DNA of 64,000 nt, taken from the NCBI RefSeq assembly GCF_030159855.1, contig NZ_BSNG01000003.1, positions 43,418 to 107,417 of the forward strand. The letters run 5' to 3'. Numbering within the stretch: position 1 is the first letter of the stretch; each line of letters starts with the position of its first letter. The notes below the pieces were generated by a model. It did not search any database and was not told the origin of the DNA. It saw only the letters and a program-made list of their open reading frames with translations. The stretch comes from Devosia yakushimensis (lineage in GTDB: Bacteria > Pseudomonadota > Alphaproteobacteria > Rhizobiales > Devosiaceae). A program made the translations under genes and the position numbers. Positions 16,858 to 25,097 of this stretch are shown piece by piece.

Positions 16858-18342
16858 ATGACGCGTGTTCTCGTTGTCGACGATGATCCGGTGCAGCTGC
16901 GGCTCACCGCCGAAATCGCCAACCGCGCCGGTTTCAAGCCGCTGACCGCCACGGGGGGTGAGCAGGCGCTGGCCATTCTGCGCGAGGACCGCAATATCGG
17001 CGCCATGATCCTCGATCTGGTCATGCCCGATCTGGACGGCATGGGCGTGATGGAGGCGATGCGCCGCGAGCGGCTGACCACACCCGTCATCATCCAGACC
17101 GCCAATGCCTCGCTCGAAACCGTCATCTCCGCCATGCGCCAGGGCGCGGCGGACTATTTCGTCAAGCCGGTATCGCCCGAACGCCTCGTCATCTCGCTGC
17201 GCAATGCCATGAAGCTCGATACGCTCGAAGCGGCCATCCGCGCCGAGCATGCCCGCAGGACCGGCACTTTCACCGCCGCCGACATGATCGCCAAGGCCCC
17301 CGCCATGGGCCGCGTGCTGACGCTTTGCGCCAAGGCCGCCAAATCCACCATTCCCGTCTTGATCGAAGGGGAAACCGGGGTCGGCAAGGAACTGATCGCC
17401 CGCATCATCCAGGGCTCGGGAGAGCGCGCCGGAAGGCCCTTCGTCACCGTCAATTGCGGCGCCATCCCGCCCAATCTGGTTGAATCCGTGCTGTTCGGCC
17501 ACAAGAAGGGGGCCTTTACCGGCGCCATTGCCGACCAGCCGGGCAAATTCGCCGAAGCCCATAACGGCACGCTCTTCCTCGATGAAATCGGCGAATTGCC
17601 GCCCGACACCCAGGTCAAATTGCTGCGCGCCTTGCAAGATGGCGAGATCGAGCCAGTCGGCGCCAGCCGCACCGAAAAGGTCAATGTCCGCGTTATCTCG
17701 GCCACCAATAGACGCCTTTTGAACCTGGCCAAATCAGGCGAGTTCCGCGAAGACCTCTATTACCGCCTCAATGTCTTTCCCATCTATGTGCCTCCACTGC
17801 GCGAGCGCATGGAGGATGCGCCGGCCCTGGTCGCCATGTTCATCGCCCGCTTCTCGGCCGAAGCCGGCAAGCGCGTGCTGGGGCTCTCCCCAGCCGCGCT
17901 CGACCTGCTCACCGCCTATGACTGGCCCGGCAATGTCCGCCAGCTCGAGAACGCCGTTTACCGCGCCATCGTGCTCAGCGACGGCGCTTTCCTCGAAACC
18001 GTCGATTTCCCCCAGATCGTCGCCCAGTCGGCGGGGCGCGACATTGCGCTATCGGATATCGAAACCGTGCCGGTGCCTGCTGCGCCGGTCCATATCGACA
18101 CCGCCCCGGCCCGCCAGCGCGCCTACGAGGATTTTTCGCCCGCGCCCGACCGCTTTCTCGATGCCTCGGGCGAAATCGCGGCTCTGGCTGAAATCGAGCG
18201 CGCCGCCATCGTCTTTGCCATCGAGCATCATGGTGGACGCATGTCGCGCGTGGCCCGCGCCCTCAAGATTGGCCGCTCTACCCTCTACCGCAAGCTGCAC
18301 GAATATGGTCTGGCTGAGGACCTGATCAACGACGCAGCATGA
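16858..18342 (+). CDS. NtrC-family sigma-54-dependent response regulator
   Basis: A 494-aa regulator. The receiver (1-118) has DDD and an acceptor in MILDLVMPD. The AAA+ sigma-54 activation domain (about 145-375) has Walker A GETGVGKE, the sigma-54 contact loop GAFTGA, Walker B LFLDEIGE and the arginine-finger region REDLYYRLNVFPI. A C-terminal Fis-type helix-turn-helix lies near 445-490 (GRMSRVARALKIGRSTLYRKL). GAGG upstream supports the ATG at 16858. No histidine kinase lies nearby, so the partner is elsewhere. The M19 dipeptidase gene starts 10 nt downstream, suggesting cotranscription. Targets unknown. Confidence 0.93.
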   Translation: MTRVLVVDDDPVQLRLTAEIANRAGFKPLTATGGEQALAILREDRNIGAMILDLVMPDLDGMGVMEAMRRERLTTPVIIQTANASLETVISAMRQGAADYFVKPVSPERLVISLRNAMKLDTLEAAIRAEHARRTGTFTAADMIAKAPAMGRVLTLCAKAAKSTIPVLIEGETGVGKELIARIIQGSGERAGRPFVTVNCGAIPPNLVESVLFGHKKGAFTGAIADQPGKFAEAHNGTLFLDEIGELPPDTQVKLLRALQDGEIEPVGASRTEKVNVRVISATNRRLLNLAKSGEFREDLYYRLNVFPIYVPPLRERMEDAPALVAMFIARFSAEAGKRVLGLSPAALDLLTAYDWPGNVRQLENAVYRAIVLSDGAFLETVDFPQIVAQSAGRDIALSDIETVPVPAAPVHIDTAPARQRAYEDFSPAPDRFLDASGEIAALAEIERAAIVFAIEHHGGRMSRVARALKIGRSTLYRKLHEYGLAEDLINDAA

Positions 18343-18352
18343 CGGCAGGGTA

Positions 18353-19402
18353 ATGAGCGAGCCTATTCCGGTCTTTGATGGCCACAATGACATTCTGGGC
18401 CATCTGGCGACATCGGACGTGTCCGATCCTGTAACGGCCTTCCTCACCGGCTCCTTTCCCTGCCATGTCGATCTGCCCAAGGCCCGGGCGGGCGGCTTTG
18501 CCGGCGGCATGTTCGCCGTTTTCTGCCCTTCGCCGAAAAAGCCGGACGGTACGCTGCCCCCGGGCATGGCTTTCGACATGGCGCCCCTGCCGCTGGACCT
18601 CGTTCCCGCCCAGGCCGATGCCATCAAGCAGATCAGCCTGCTCTACCGGCTCCAAGCCGCCGGGGCCCTCGCCGTCTGCCGCAGCACGGCCGAGATCAAA
18701 GCGGCCATGGCCGCGGGTAAAATCGCCGCGGTGCTCCACCTCGAAGGCGTCGAAGCCGTGGATGCCGATCTGCAATTCCTCGATGTGCTCTACGCCGCGG
18801 GCCTGCGCTCGCTCGGCCCGGTCTGGAGCCGGGACAATATTTTCGGCCATGGCGTGCCGTTCAACTTCCCCGGTTCGCCCGACACCGGTCCGGGCCTCAC
18901 CGATGCTGGCAGGCGCCTGGTCGAAGCCTGCAACCGGCTGGGCATTTTGGTCGACCTCTCCCACATCACCGAAAAGGGCTTTTGGGATGTGGCCGAAGTC
19001 TCGACCGGCCCGCTGGTCGCCACCCATTCCAATGTCCATGCCATCTGCCCCTCCCCGCGCAATCTCACGGCCGGGCAGCTCCGGGCCATTGCCGATAGCG
19101 ATGGCATGGTGGGCCTCAACTTCGCCACCGGCTTCCTGCGGCCCGATGGAGCCTGGCGCACCGATACCGATATCGAAATCATGCTGCGCCATCTGGACGC
19201 CATGATCGAAGCAGTCGGCGAAACGCGGGTGGGCCTCGGCTCCGATTTCGACGGCGCCATGCTGCCGGCCGCCATTGGCTCTTCGGCCGGGCTGCAGATG
19301 TTGATCGAGGCGATGAGCAAGCATGGCTATGGCGAGGCGCTGATCAAGCGGCTGGCGCATGGCAATTGGCTGGCGCTGTTGGAACGGGTGATCGACCGGT
19401 AG
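18353..19402 (+). CDS. M19 membrane (renal-type) dipeptidase
   Basis: A 349-aa zinc amidohydrolase-fold dipeptidase. Metal and active-site motifs are in family order: DGHND near the N-terminus, HLEGVEAV about residue 125, VDLSH and THSNVHAICPSPRNL, then GSDFDGAM near 300. Bacterial members are soluble and hydrolyse dipeptides, some with D-amino acids. No signal peptide. It follows the NtrC-type regulator by 10 nt. The substrate range cannot be read from sequence. Confidence 0.93.
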   Translation: MSEPIPVFDGHNDILGHLATSDVSDPVTAFLTGSFPCHVDLPKARAGGFAGGMFAVFCPSPKKPDGTLPPGMAFDMAPLPLDLVPAQADAIKQISLLYRLQAAGALAVCRSTAEIKAAMAAGKIAAVLHLEGVEAVDADLQFLDVLYAAGLRSLGPVWSRDNIFGHGVPFNFPGSPDTGPGLTDAGRRLVEACNRLGILVDLSHITEKGFWDVAEVSTGPLVATHSNVHAICPSPRNLTAGQLRAIADSDGMVGLNFATGFLRPDGAWRTDTDIEIMLRHLDAMIEAVGETRVGLGSDFDGAMLPAAIGSSAGLQMLIEAMSKHGYGEALIKRLAHGNWLALLERVIDR

Positions 19403-19451
19403 AGTGGCCTACCGCCCGCGCGGGAATGACGGGGGAACGACATCGGGGAAG

Positions 19452-20411
19452 CTAGACCTTGGCTAACCGCTCAACCCCCGCCATCACCGCCTCGGTCACC
19501 CCCGGCTCGGACATGGCGTGCCCCGCCCCTTCAAGCAGCACGATCTCGGCATTCCCCCAGGCCCGGTCCAATCCATGGGACATCGCCGGCGGGCAGAGCA
19601 GATCGAACTGCCCCTGCACGATCACTCCGGGAATATCCTTGAGCCGTCCTGCCCCGGCCAGCAATTGCGCGGACGTGAGGAACGAATCCTGCGCGAAATA
19701 ATAGGCCTCCATAAAAGCCGTCGCGGGCAGCCGCGTGCCATTATGGATTTCATCGAGATCGAGCCGGGTTTTGGCCGGACGCGCCTCCGACAAAACCCGC
19801 TCCACATCGTGCCAGGCTCGCGCCGCCGGACCGTGGATCGCCGGGTCGGCATGGAGGATGCGCCGGAAATAGGCGTCGAGTGGCTGCTCCCTCTCGTCTT
19901 GCGGGAGCAGGCTCAGGAAATCCTCGTAAAGCCCGGGGTGAAAGGCAGCAAGCCCCGTGCCAAAGGCCCAGTCCAGTTCAGCCCGCGTTCCCAGAAATGT
20001 CGCGCGCAGCACAAGGCCACTGACCCGCTCGGGATGCGTCTGGGCATAGGCCAGGCCCAGCGTCGCGCCCCAGCTACCGCCCACCACCAGCCAGCGCTCG
20101 ATACCAAGCGCCACCCGAACCCGCTCCATATCGGCAATCAGGTGTTGGGTCGTATTGTACTCCCGCGACCGGGCCGGAAGGCTGCGTCCGGCGCCGCGCT
20201 GGTCGAACAGCACGGCCCGAAAACGACCGGGATCGAACAGTCGCCGATGGGACGGTTGGCAACCGCTGCCCGGCCCGCCATGGAGATAGACTGCGGGGAT
20301 GCCATCGACCTGGCCCACGGTTTCGACATAGAGGCTGTGACCATCGCCCACATCGAGCATCTGCGATGTCAGCGGGGCAAACGGATCAGCCCCGCCATCG
20401 GGCGCTGTCAA
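19452..20411 (-). CDS. pip: Proline iminopeptidase-like S33 peptidase coupled to pqqE
   Basis: A 319-aa alpha/beta hydrolase of the prolyl aminopeptidase family: HGGPGSGC oxyanion motif, FDQRGAGRS, nucleophile elbow GGSWGA, acid in Q-G-Q-F-D and catalytic His in E-G-A-G-H. The family removes N-terminal proline from peptides. The start overlaps the pqqE stop by 4 bp (ATGA), so it is translated with the PQQ operon as its last gene. In some bacteria PQQ operons carry peptidases that trim the PqqE/PqqD-processed PqqA peptide (PqqF/G M16 proteases, PqqH S9 peptidase). Position and chemistry make this enzyme a candidate for part of that step. That role is inference, not seen in sequence. Confidence 0.88.
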   Translation of the reverse strand: MTAPDGGADPFAPLTSQMLDVGDGHSLYVETVGQVDGIPAVYLHGGPGSGCQPSHRRLFDPGRFRAVLFDQRGAGRSLPARSREYNTTQHLIADMERVRVALGIERWLVVGGSWGATLGLAYAQTHPERVSGLVLRATFLGTRAELDWAFGTGLAAFHPGLYEDFLSLLPQDEREQPLDAYFRRILHADPAIHGPAARAWHDVERVLSEARPAKTRLDLDEIHNGTRLPATAFMEAYYFAQDSFLTSAQLLAGAGRLKDIPGVIVQGQFDLLCPPAMSHGLDRAWGNAEIVLLEGAGHAMSEPGVTEAVMAGVERLAKV

Positions 20412-21601
20412 AGCTCCGGCTCCAGCGTGCCGCCGGCGAAATTACGATAGATGAAGCGGTCCCCGCCTTCACTGGCTTCCCGCTCGGCCGTCTTGAAAAT
20501 GGCCTCATGCATGGGCGAGAGATGGCAGGCCGGATCGGTATTGCCCGCACTGCCGGTCAGCGCGAAGGCCTGACAGCGGCAGCCGCCATAATCGACCTCC
20601 TTGAAGGCGCAGCTCTGGCAGGGCTCGGGCATCCAGCCGGTGCCGCGATAGCGGTTGAAGGCGTCCGAATTCTGCCAGATCCAGGCGATGGAGTGATTGG
20701 AGCGCACCGATTCAAAATTGAGGTCGGTGATCGTCTCGGCAGCATGGCAGGGCAGGATTTTGCCCGAAGGCGTGATGTTGAAAAACTGCCGCCCCCAGCC
20801 ACCCATGCATTTCTTGGGGCGCAGGGCATAATAGTCCGGCACCACGAAATCGATATCGAGAATACCATGCAGGCGGGCCCGCTCTTCCTCGACAATGGCC
20901 GTCGCCTCATCGATCTGCTCGATCGTCGGCATCAGCGCGGCGCGGTTCTTCAGTGCCCAGCCATAATACTGTACATTGGCGACTTCGATCCGGTCGGCGT
21001 CGAGCTCGACTGCCAGCCCGATCATCTCGCGTAGCTGATGCAGGTTCTGCCGGTGCATCACCGCATTGACGGTGAGCGGCAGGCCCAGCTCGCGCGACCA
21101 TCGCGCGACCTCGAGCTTTTTGGCATGGCCATTCTTGAAGCCGCCAATGCGATTGGCCAAGACGGGATCATTGGCCTGAAAGCTGATCTGGATATGGGCC
21201 AGCCCCGCATCGGCCAATTCGGCCAACCGCTCTCGCGTAATCAGCACGGCCGAGGTGATGAGATTGGTATAGAGCCCCAGCCCCTCGGCATGGCGCACCA
21301 GCTCGACCAGGTCCTTGCGCACGCTGGGTTCGCCGCCGGAAAAATGCACCTGCAGCACGCCGATCTCGGCCAGCTCGGTCAGCACCTTCTTCCATTCGTC
21401 GGTGGTCAGCTCATTGCCCGCCCGCTCCATCTCGATGGGGTTGGAGCAATAGCCGCATTGCAGCGGGCAACGATGGGTGAGTTCGAGCAGCACCGCCAGC
21501 GGAATGCCAAAGGCCTGCGCGACGGACTGGCCTTCGAGAATAGCCAGGCCATCATTGGTGTCGGCCAACACGGGGCTGGCATCGCTCAGTGTCGGGCTCA
21601 T
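20408..21601 (-). CDS. pqqE: PqqA peptide cyclase, radical SAM enzyme PqqE
   Basis: A 397-aa protein. The radical SAM cluster motif CxxxCxxC appears as RCPLQCGYCSN near residue 45, with SGGEPSVR downstream. A C-terminal SPASM-type cysteine set follows (KKCMGGWG, LPCHAA, EPCQSCAF, GGCRCQ). PqqE forms the carbon-carbon bond between Glu and Tyr of PqqA, with PqqD as peptide chaperone. ATGA overlaps with pqqD upstream and pip downstream show tight translational coupling. Length is slightly above the usual 370-385 aa because of a 20-residue N-terminal extension. Confidence 0.97.
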   Translation of the reverse strand: MSPTLSDASPVLADTNDGLAILEGQSVAQAFGIPLAVLLELTHRCPLQCGYCSNPIEMERAGNELTTDEWKKVLTELAEIGVLQVHFSGGEPSVRKDLVELVRHAEGLGLYTNLITSAVLITRERLAELADAGLAHIQISFQANDPVLANRIGGFKNGHAKKLEVARWSRELGLPLTVNAVMHRQNLHQLREMIGLAVELDADRIEVANVQYYGWALKNRAALMPTIEQIDEATAIVEEERARLHGILDIDFVVPDYYALRPKKCMGGWGRQFFNITPSGKILPCHAAETITDLNFESVRSNHSIAWIWQNSDAFNRYRGTGWMPEPCQSCAFKEVDYGGCRCQAFALTGSAGNTDPACHLSPMHEAIFKTAEREASEGGDRFIYRNFAGGTLEPEL

Positions 21602-21921
21602 GGCTTGGCCGCCTCGACCAGAAAGCCGGAATCCGCCAAGTCCTGCAGCATGGCGATGATATCGCCCGCAATCTCTTCGCGCGGCGCATTGTAGATGCCA
21701 GCCAGATGATCGGTAATGAGAGTGACGCTGCGCTGCCCATCGCAGAGCTTGAGCACTTCGACGGCAATCTCGTCGGGCGCCATCACCCGCTCGGGCACCA
21801 GCAGCACCCAGCGTTGCCGGGTTTCATCGAGACGCAATTTGGTGCCGCGCGCCAGGGCCGGCACGCTCTCCTCCGAAACCTGCATGCGCCGCCGTGTGGC
21901 GGGTGCAACAAGCCCGCTCAT
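21598..21921 (-). CDS. pqqD: PQQ biosynthesis peptide chaperone PqqD
   Basis: A 107-aa protein (about 90-95 is typical) with the PqqD fold motifs LARGTKLRLDETRQRWVLL, P-E-R and an I-A-G-D-I-I-A-M-L-Q-D-L end. It binds the PqqA precursor and presents it to PqqE. The start at 21921 overlaps the pqqC stop (ATGA), and its own stop overlaps the pqqE start in the same way. Confidence 0.95.
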   Translation of the reverse strand: MSGLVAPATRRRMQVSEESVPALARGTKLRLDETRQRWVLLVPERVMAPDEIAVEVLKLCDGQRSVTLITDHLAGIYNAPREEIAGDIIAMLQDLADSGFLVEAAKP

Positions 21922-22676
21922 GATGCCGCCGCCGGCACGAAAGCGCCTGGCGGCACATGCCCCTCGACATAGGCGTGATAAAGCGCATCGAGCTGCACCC
22001 AGAGCACATTGGTCTTGAAGATCAGCGCATTGCACACCGCCTGCCGCTCGGCGGGCGTCCTGGCATTGGCCTTGACATAATCGAGCGCGAAATTGGCGTC
22101 GCGTGGGGCCTGTTCCAGGCGGCGCTTGAAATAGGTCATGACGCCCGGATTGATGAAGTCGTAATGCTCCAGCATGCCAGAGATACGCTCCTCATGCAGG
22201 TTCGGCGCAAAAAGCTCGGTCAGCGATGAGGCGATGGCCTCGAGCGGGCTGCGATCGCGCACGAAATGGATATAGGCATCCACGGCAAAGCGCGTCGCCG
22301 GCAGAATGCCCTCGGCGGATTCGACATAGTCATTGTCGAGCCCCAGCCCCGCGGTCAGTTGCAGCCAGCGCTCAATGCCGCCTTCGCTGCCCACATCGCC
22401 ATCGTGATCCTCGATGCGGTGGCGCCATTCAATGCGGGTCGCCCGGTCGCGGAAGCGCGAGATGACAACGGCGTCTTTGAGCGGGATCGAGCTTTGATAA
22501 TAATAGCGATTGAGCGCCCAGGCCTGCACCTGCCCTTTGTTCAGCTTGCCACCATGCAGCAGGTGATGGAACGGGTGCAGATTGTGATAGCGGGTGGCGC
22601 CGATGGCGCGCAGTTGGGCTTCCAAGTCTTCGGGGCTATTGAGCACCGCGTCGGACGCGACCGAAAAAGCTGTCAT
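21918..22676 (-). CDS. pqqC: Pyrroloquinoline-quinone synthase PqqC
   Basis: A 252-aa cofactorless oxidase that performs the last ring closure and oxidation in PQQ synthesis. Family motifs present: the N-terminal RYHNLHPFHHLLHGGKL, the NRYYYQ helix, the RI-EWR-H-R-I-E-D-H-D-G region and FTDA-like helices. The start at 22676 gives the normal N-terminus and lies 5 nt after the pqqB stop. Confidence 0.97.
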   Translation of the reverse strand: MTAFSVASDAVLNSPEDLEAQLRAIGATRYHNLHPFHHLLHGGKLNKGQVQAWALNRYYYQSSIPLKDAVVISRFRDRATRIEWRHRIEDHDGDVGSEGGIERWLQLTAGLGLDNDYVESAEGILPATRFAVDAYIHFVRDRSPLEAIASSLTELFAPNLHEERISGMLEHYDFINPGVMTYFKRRLEQAPRDANFALDYVKANARTPAERQAVCNALIFKTNVLWVQLDALYHAYVEGHVPPGAFVPAAAS

Positions 22677-22681
22677 GGCTG

Positions 22682-23575
22682 TCAAAGCGTCATCTCCATC
22701 CCATCGGCGGCAATGATCCATCCCGCCTGTTCTACTTGCCCCCGCTCAGGCGCATCGCGCCGCCAGGCCGGGTTTGAATTGTTGATATGCAAAAAGACCT
22801 TGCGGCCGATCTCCAACCCCGCCAGCGCCGGCATGGCCGCATCCATGGCGATATGGCCCATGCGCTGCCCGGTCTTTTGGCCCAGGCCCAGCGCGACCAA
22901 TTCATCGTCCCGCCAGAGCGTGCCATCGAAGAAAACCAGATCCGCCCCGGCCAGCTTTTTGGTCACATCCGGCGTGATGGCGGCGCAGGCTGCGAGGAAA
23001 ACCAGGGTTTTGCCATTGCGCGTGATGCGCAAGCCCAGCGTATCGCCCTCATCATTTTCCGCAGCGCCTTCGAGATAAAGCGCCGTCTTGCCCGGCGCGA
23101 CAAAGGGTTCGATGAGGAGGCCCGAACCGGAGCCGTCGGGCAGTTTCGGCTCGAATGTTACATCCGTCTCGATGGCGATGCGCGCGACCTTTTCCGGGTT
23201 CAGCGCATTGAAAATGCTGTTGGCCCGCAAAATCTCCTGCACCCGCTGATGCGCGTAGAGGGCAAAGGGCGAGCCTTCGCGCAGCGACAATAGGCCCGTC
23301 ACCGCATCGACTTCGCCATTGGTGAGAATCACCCCGGCAATCGGGCTGTGGCGCAGGCCCTTGGGATGCAGCACCGGCGTGTCGATGATCTGCTGGCGCA
23401 GATCGGGCGCAGCATTGATCAGGAACCAATGTTCGCCGTTCCCGCTGATGGCGATGGAGGCCTGGCTCGCGCGCAGGCCCGGCTCGCTTCGCGCCGCCAG
23501 GCAATTGCTGCATCCGCAATTCCATTGCGGCAGGCCGCCGCCTGCCGCGGAGCCCAGGATGACGATTTTGATCAT
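22682..23575 (-). CDS. pqqB: PQQ biosynthesis protein PqqB (metallo-beta-lactamase fold)
   Basis: A 297-aa protein starting MIKIVILGSAAGGG with the PqqB signature PQWNCGCSNC (zinc-binding cysteines). PqqB hydroxylates the Glu-Tyr intermediate released after PqqA processing. The start at 23575 matches the family N-terminus, although the frame is open 15 codons further upstream. It follows pqqA by 26 bp. Confidence 0.97.
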   Translation of the reverse strand: MIKIVILGSAAGGGLPQWNCGCSNCLAARSEPGLRASQASIAISGNGEHWFLINAAPDLRQQIIDTPVLHPKGLRHSPIAGVILTNGEVDAVTGLLSLREGSPFALYAHQRVQEILRANSIFNALNPEKVARIAIETDVTFEPKLPDGSGSGLLIEPFVAPGKTALYLEGAAENDEGDTLGLRITRNGKTLVFLAACAAITPDVTKKLAGADLVFFDGTLWRDDELVALGLGQKTGQRMGHIAMDAAMPALAGLEIGRKVFLHINNSNPAWRRDAPERGQVEQAGWIIAADGMEMTL

Positions 23576-23601
23576 TGTCCCTGTCCGCGGCAGGCCACCA
23601 A

Positions 23602-23682
23602 CTACTTGCGCGTGGCGCAAGCGTACATGTTGATTTCCATGCTGACGGGAATCTCGATGATGGTGGGTTTCTTCCAGGCCAT
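23602..23682 (-). CDS. pqqA: PQQ precursor peptide PqqA
   Basis: A 26-residue precursor peptide: start MAWKKPTIIEIP, conserved Glu16 and Tyr20 in the E-I-N-M-Y core that becomes PQQ, then ACATRK. This is the standard PqqA length and motif spacing. GGAG lies upstream of the ATG. It is first in the pqqABCDE-pip operon, and the 143-bp gap behind it contains a LysR-type box. Confidence 0.97.
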   Translation of the reverse strand: MAWKKPTIIEIPVSMEINMYACATRK

Positions 23683-23766
23683 TTCAGGTCTCCTCACAAA
23701 TGCGGCATGATTGCCGCTGCCTGTGAGGGTGACCGCTGCAAGGCGTGAACGCACTCTATGGCAGCA

Positions 23767-23781
23767 ATAGCTTTTGCCTAT
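23767..23781 (-). promoter_or_regulatory. LysR-type box (T-N11-A) upstream of pqqA
   Basis: On the minus strand it reads ATAGGCAAAAGCTAT, arms ATAG and CTAT around 7 nt, fitting T-N11-A. It sits in a wider near-perfect inverted repeat (GCACTATAGGCA ... TGCCATAGAGTGC). It lies about 85 bp before the pqqA ATG and 45 bp after the upstream LysR gene. Confidence 0.45.
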
Positions 23782-23825
23782 AGTGCTGGTGTTGCTGGAA
23801 TTTCCGCGGGCGCTGCGCCCGAAAC

Positions 23826-24872
23826 CTAAAAATCCTCCGCCATATCCCCCGCCAGAAAGGGCGGCGTCGGCAGCACGCCCGGCGTGGCATAAACGGCCGC
23901 ACTCTGCTGCAGCAGTTCCAATAGGCTCGCATAGGGCTCGGCCCGCCGGTATTGCGAGGGCACCAGCGCCACGATCCGGCGCGGCGGCGCCTTGACCCGA
24001 TAGAGCCGCACCCCGCCCGGCGGCCCATTGCCGGCAATAGTGGCCAGAGCCGGCGCCAGGCACACGCCCGACCCCGCCCGCACCAGCCCGATCGCGGTCT
24101 CGAAACTGCGGCATTGCGCGACCACGCGATGCTGCGGCAGCATCCGATCATACCAATCGGCCACGCGATTGGCCTGCTGGCTGCCAAAGGTGAACTGGAT
24201 GGATTGGTTGAGCAAACCCAATTGTTCTTGCGGCAAGTCACGCTGCGGGTCGGCTATCCCATCGAGCGTCAACGCCTCGGGCACCACCAGTACATAGGGG
24301 TCCTCGATCAGCGGAATCTGCACGAACCCCACGCCCGCCTGCGCCACCGAATTGGCTGCCAGGAGGCCGATATTGACCCGCCGCCCATAGAGCAGTTCCA
24401 GAATATCGGCGGGCGCGCTTTCCTGGATATCGAAATCCACCTCGGGAAACTGGCTCTGCATCATGCCAATGGCACCCGGCAGCAGCACGCGCAGCACCGA
24501 ATTGATGCCGGCCAGCCGCAAAGTCAGCCGCTTGCCGCCGCTGAACTGGGCCAGCCCATCTTCCAACTCGCGCATATTGCGCAGTACCTGCTCAGCCTTG
24601 GGCAGCAGATAGCTGCCTGCCTCGGTCAGCGCCATTTCATTGGAGCGGCGGTGAAACAGCAGCGTGCCCACATTGGCTTCAAGCTTGCTCAATTGCTGGG
24701 ACAGCGAAGGCTGCGCCAGGCCCAATTGCTTGGCCGCCTTGGTCAGCGTTTCCGAACGGGCCACCGCCCAGAAAATCCGCAATTGATTGAGCGTGACCTC
24801 GCCGGACCGGTTCTTTGCATTTCCGTTCCGCGCAACCGCCTTGATCCGCGCCCCGGCCCGTTCGTCATCCAT
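23826..24872 (-). CDS. LysR-family transcriptional regulator
   Basis: A 348-aa regulator. A 26-residue basic N-terminal extension precedes the usual winged helix (L-N-Q-L-R-I-F-W-A-V-A, AAKQLGLAQPSLSQQLSKLE, R-R-S-N-E-M-A-L-T-E-A-G). A periplasmic-binding-like effector domain follows (about 115-335). Same strand as pqqABCDE and directly upstream of it, with a LysR-type box in between, so control of PQQ synthesis is plausible. LysR regulators more often sit divergently, and its 5' side faces the GntR operator region, so the target could also be elsewhere. Confidence 0.9.
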   Translation of the reverse strand: MDDERAGARIKAVARNGNAKNRSGEVTLNQLRIFWAVARSETLTKAAKQLGLAQPSLSQQLSKLEANVGTLLFHRRSNEMALTEAGSYLLPKAEQVLRNMRELEDGLAQFSGGKRLTLRLAGINSVLRVLLPGAIGMMQSQFPEVDFDIQESAPADILELLYGRRVNIGLLAANSVAQAGVGFVQIPLIEDPYVLVVPEALTLDGIADPQRDLPQEQLGLLNQSIQFTFGSQQANRVADWYDRMLPQHRVVAQCRSFETAIGLVRAGSGVCLAPALATIAGNGPPGGVRLYRVKAPPRRIVALVPSQYRRAEPYASLLELLQQSAAVYATPGVLPTPPFLAGDMAEDF

Positions 24873-24978
24873 TGCGTCTCGTCTCCCCGATGCGGCTTGC
24901 CGTGGCTAGAGCTAAGGTGAAGCGGTTCGCAACGAAAGAAAAAATTCCGCCGCCCATGTTCCGCGTCGCCCGGGAGTA

Positions 24979-25004
24979 TATTGTCGACAAACTGGATACG
25001 ATAT
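24979..25004 (+). promoter_or_regulatory. GntR operator copy 1 (ATTGTCGACAAACT...)
   Basis: Contains the palindrome TTGTCGACAA followed by ACTGGATACGATA. It is 94 bp upstream of the GntR gene and nearly identical (21 of 24) to the reverse-complement site at 29125-29148, upstream of the last gene of the same cluster. Confidence 0.65.
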
Positions 25005-25097
25005 AGCATCTCCATGAAATCGGCAGCTTGAATCCGGCGCGTCCGGCTGACAAGCTGCGGGCCGTGATTGGGCACCAAGCCTATGGAGCACTGCTGA

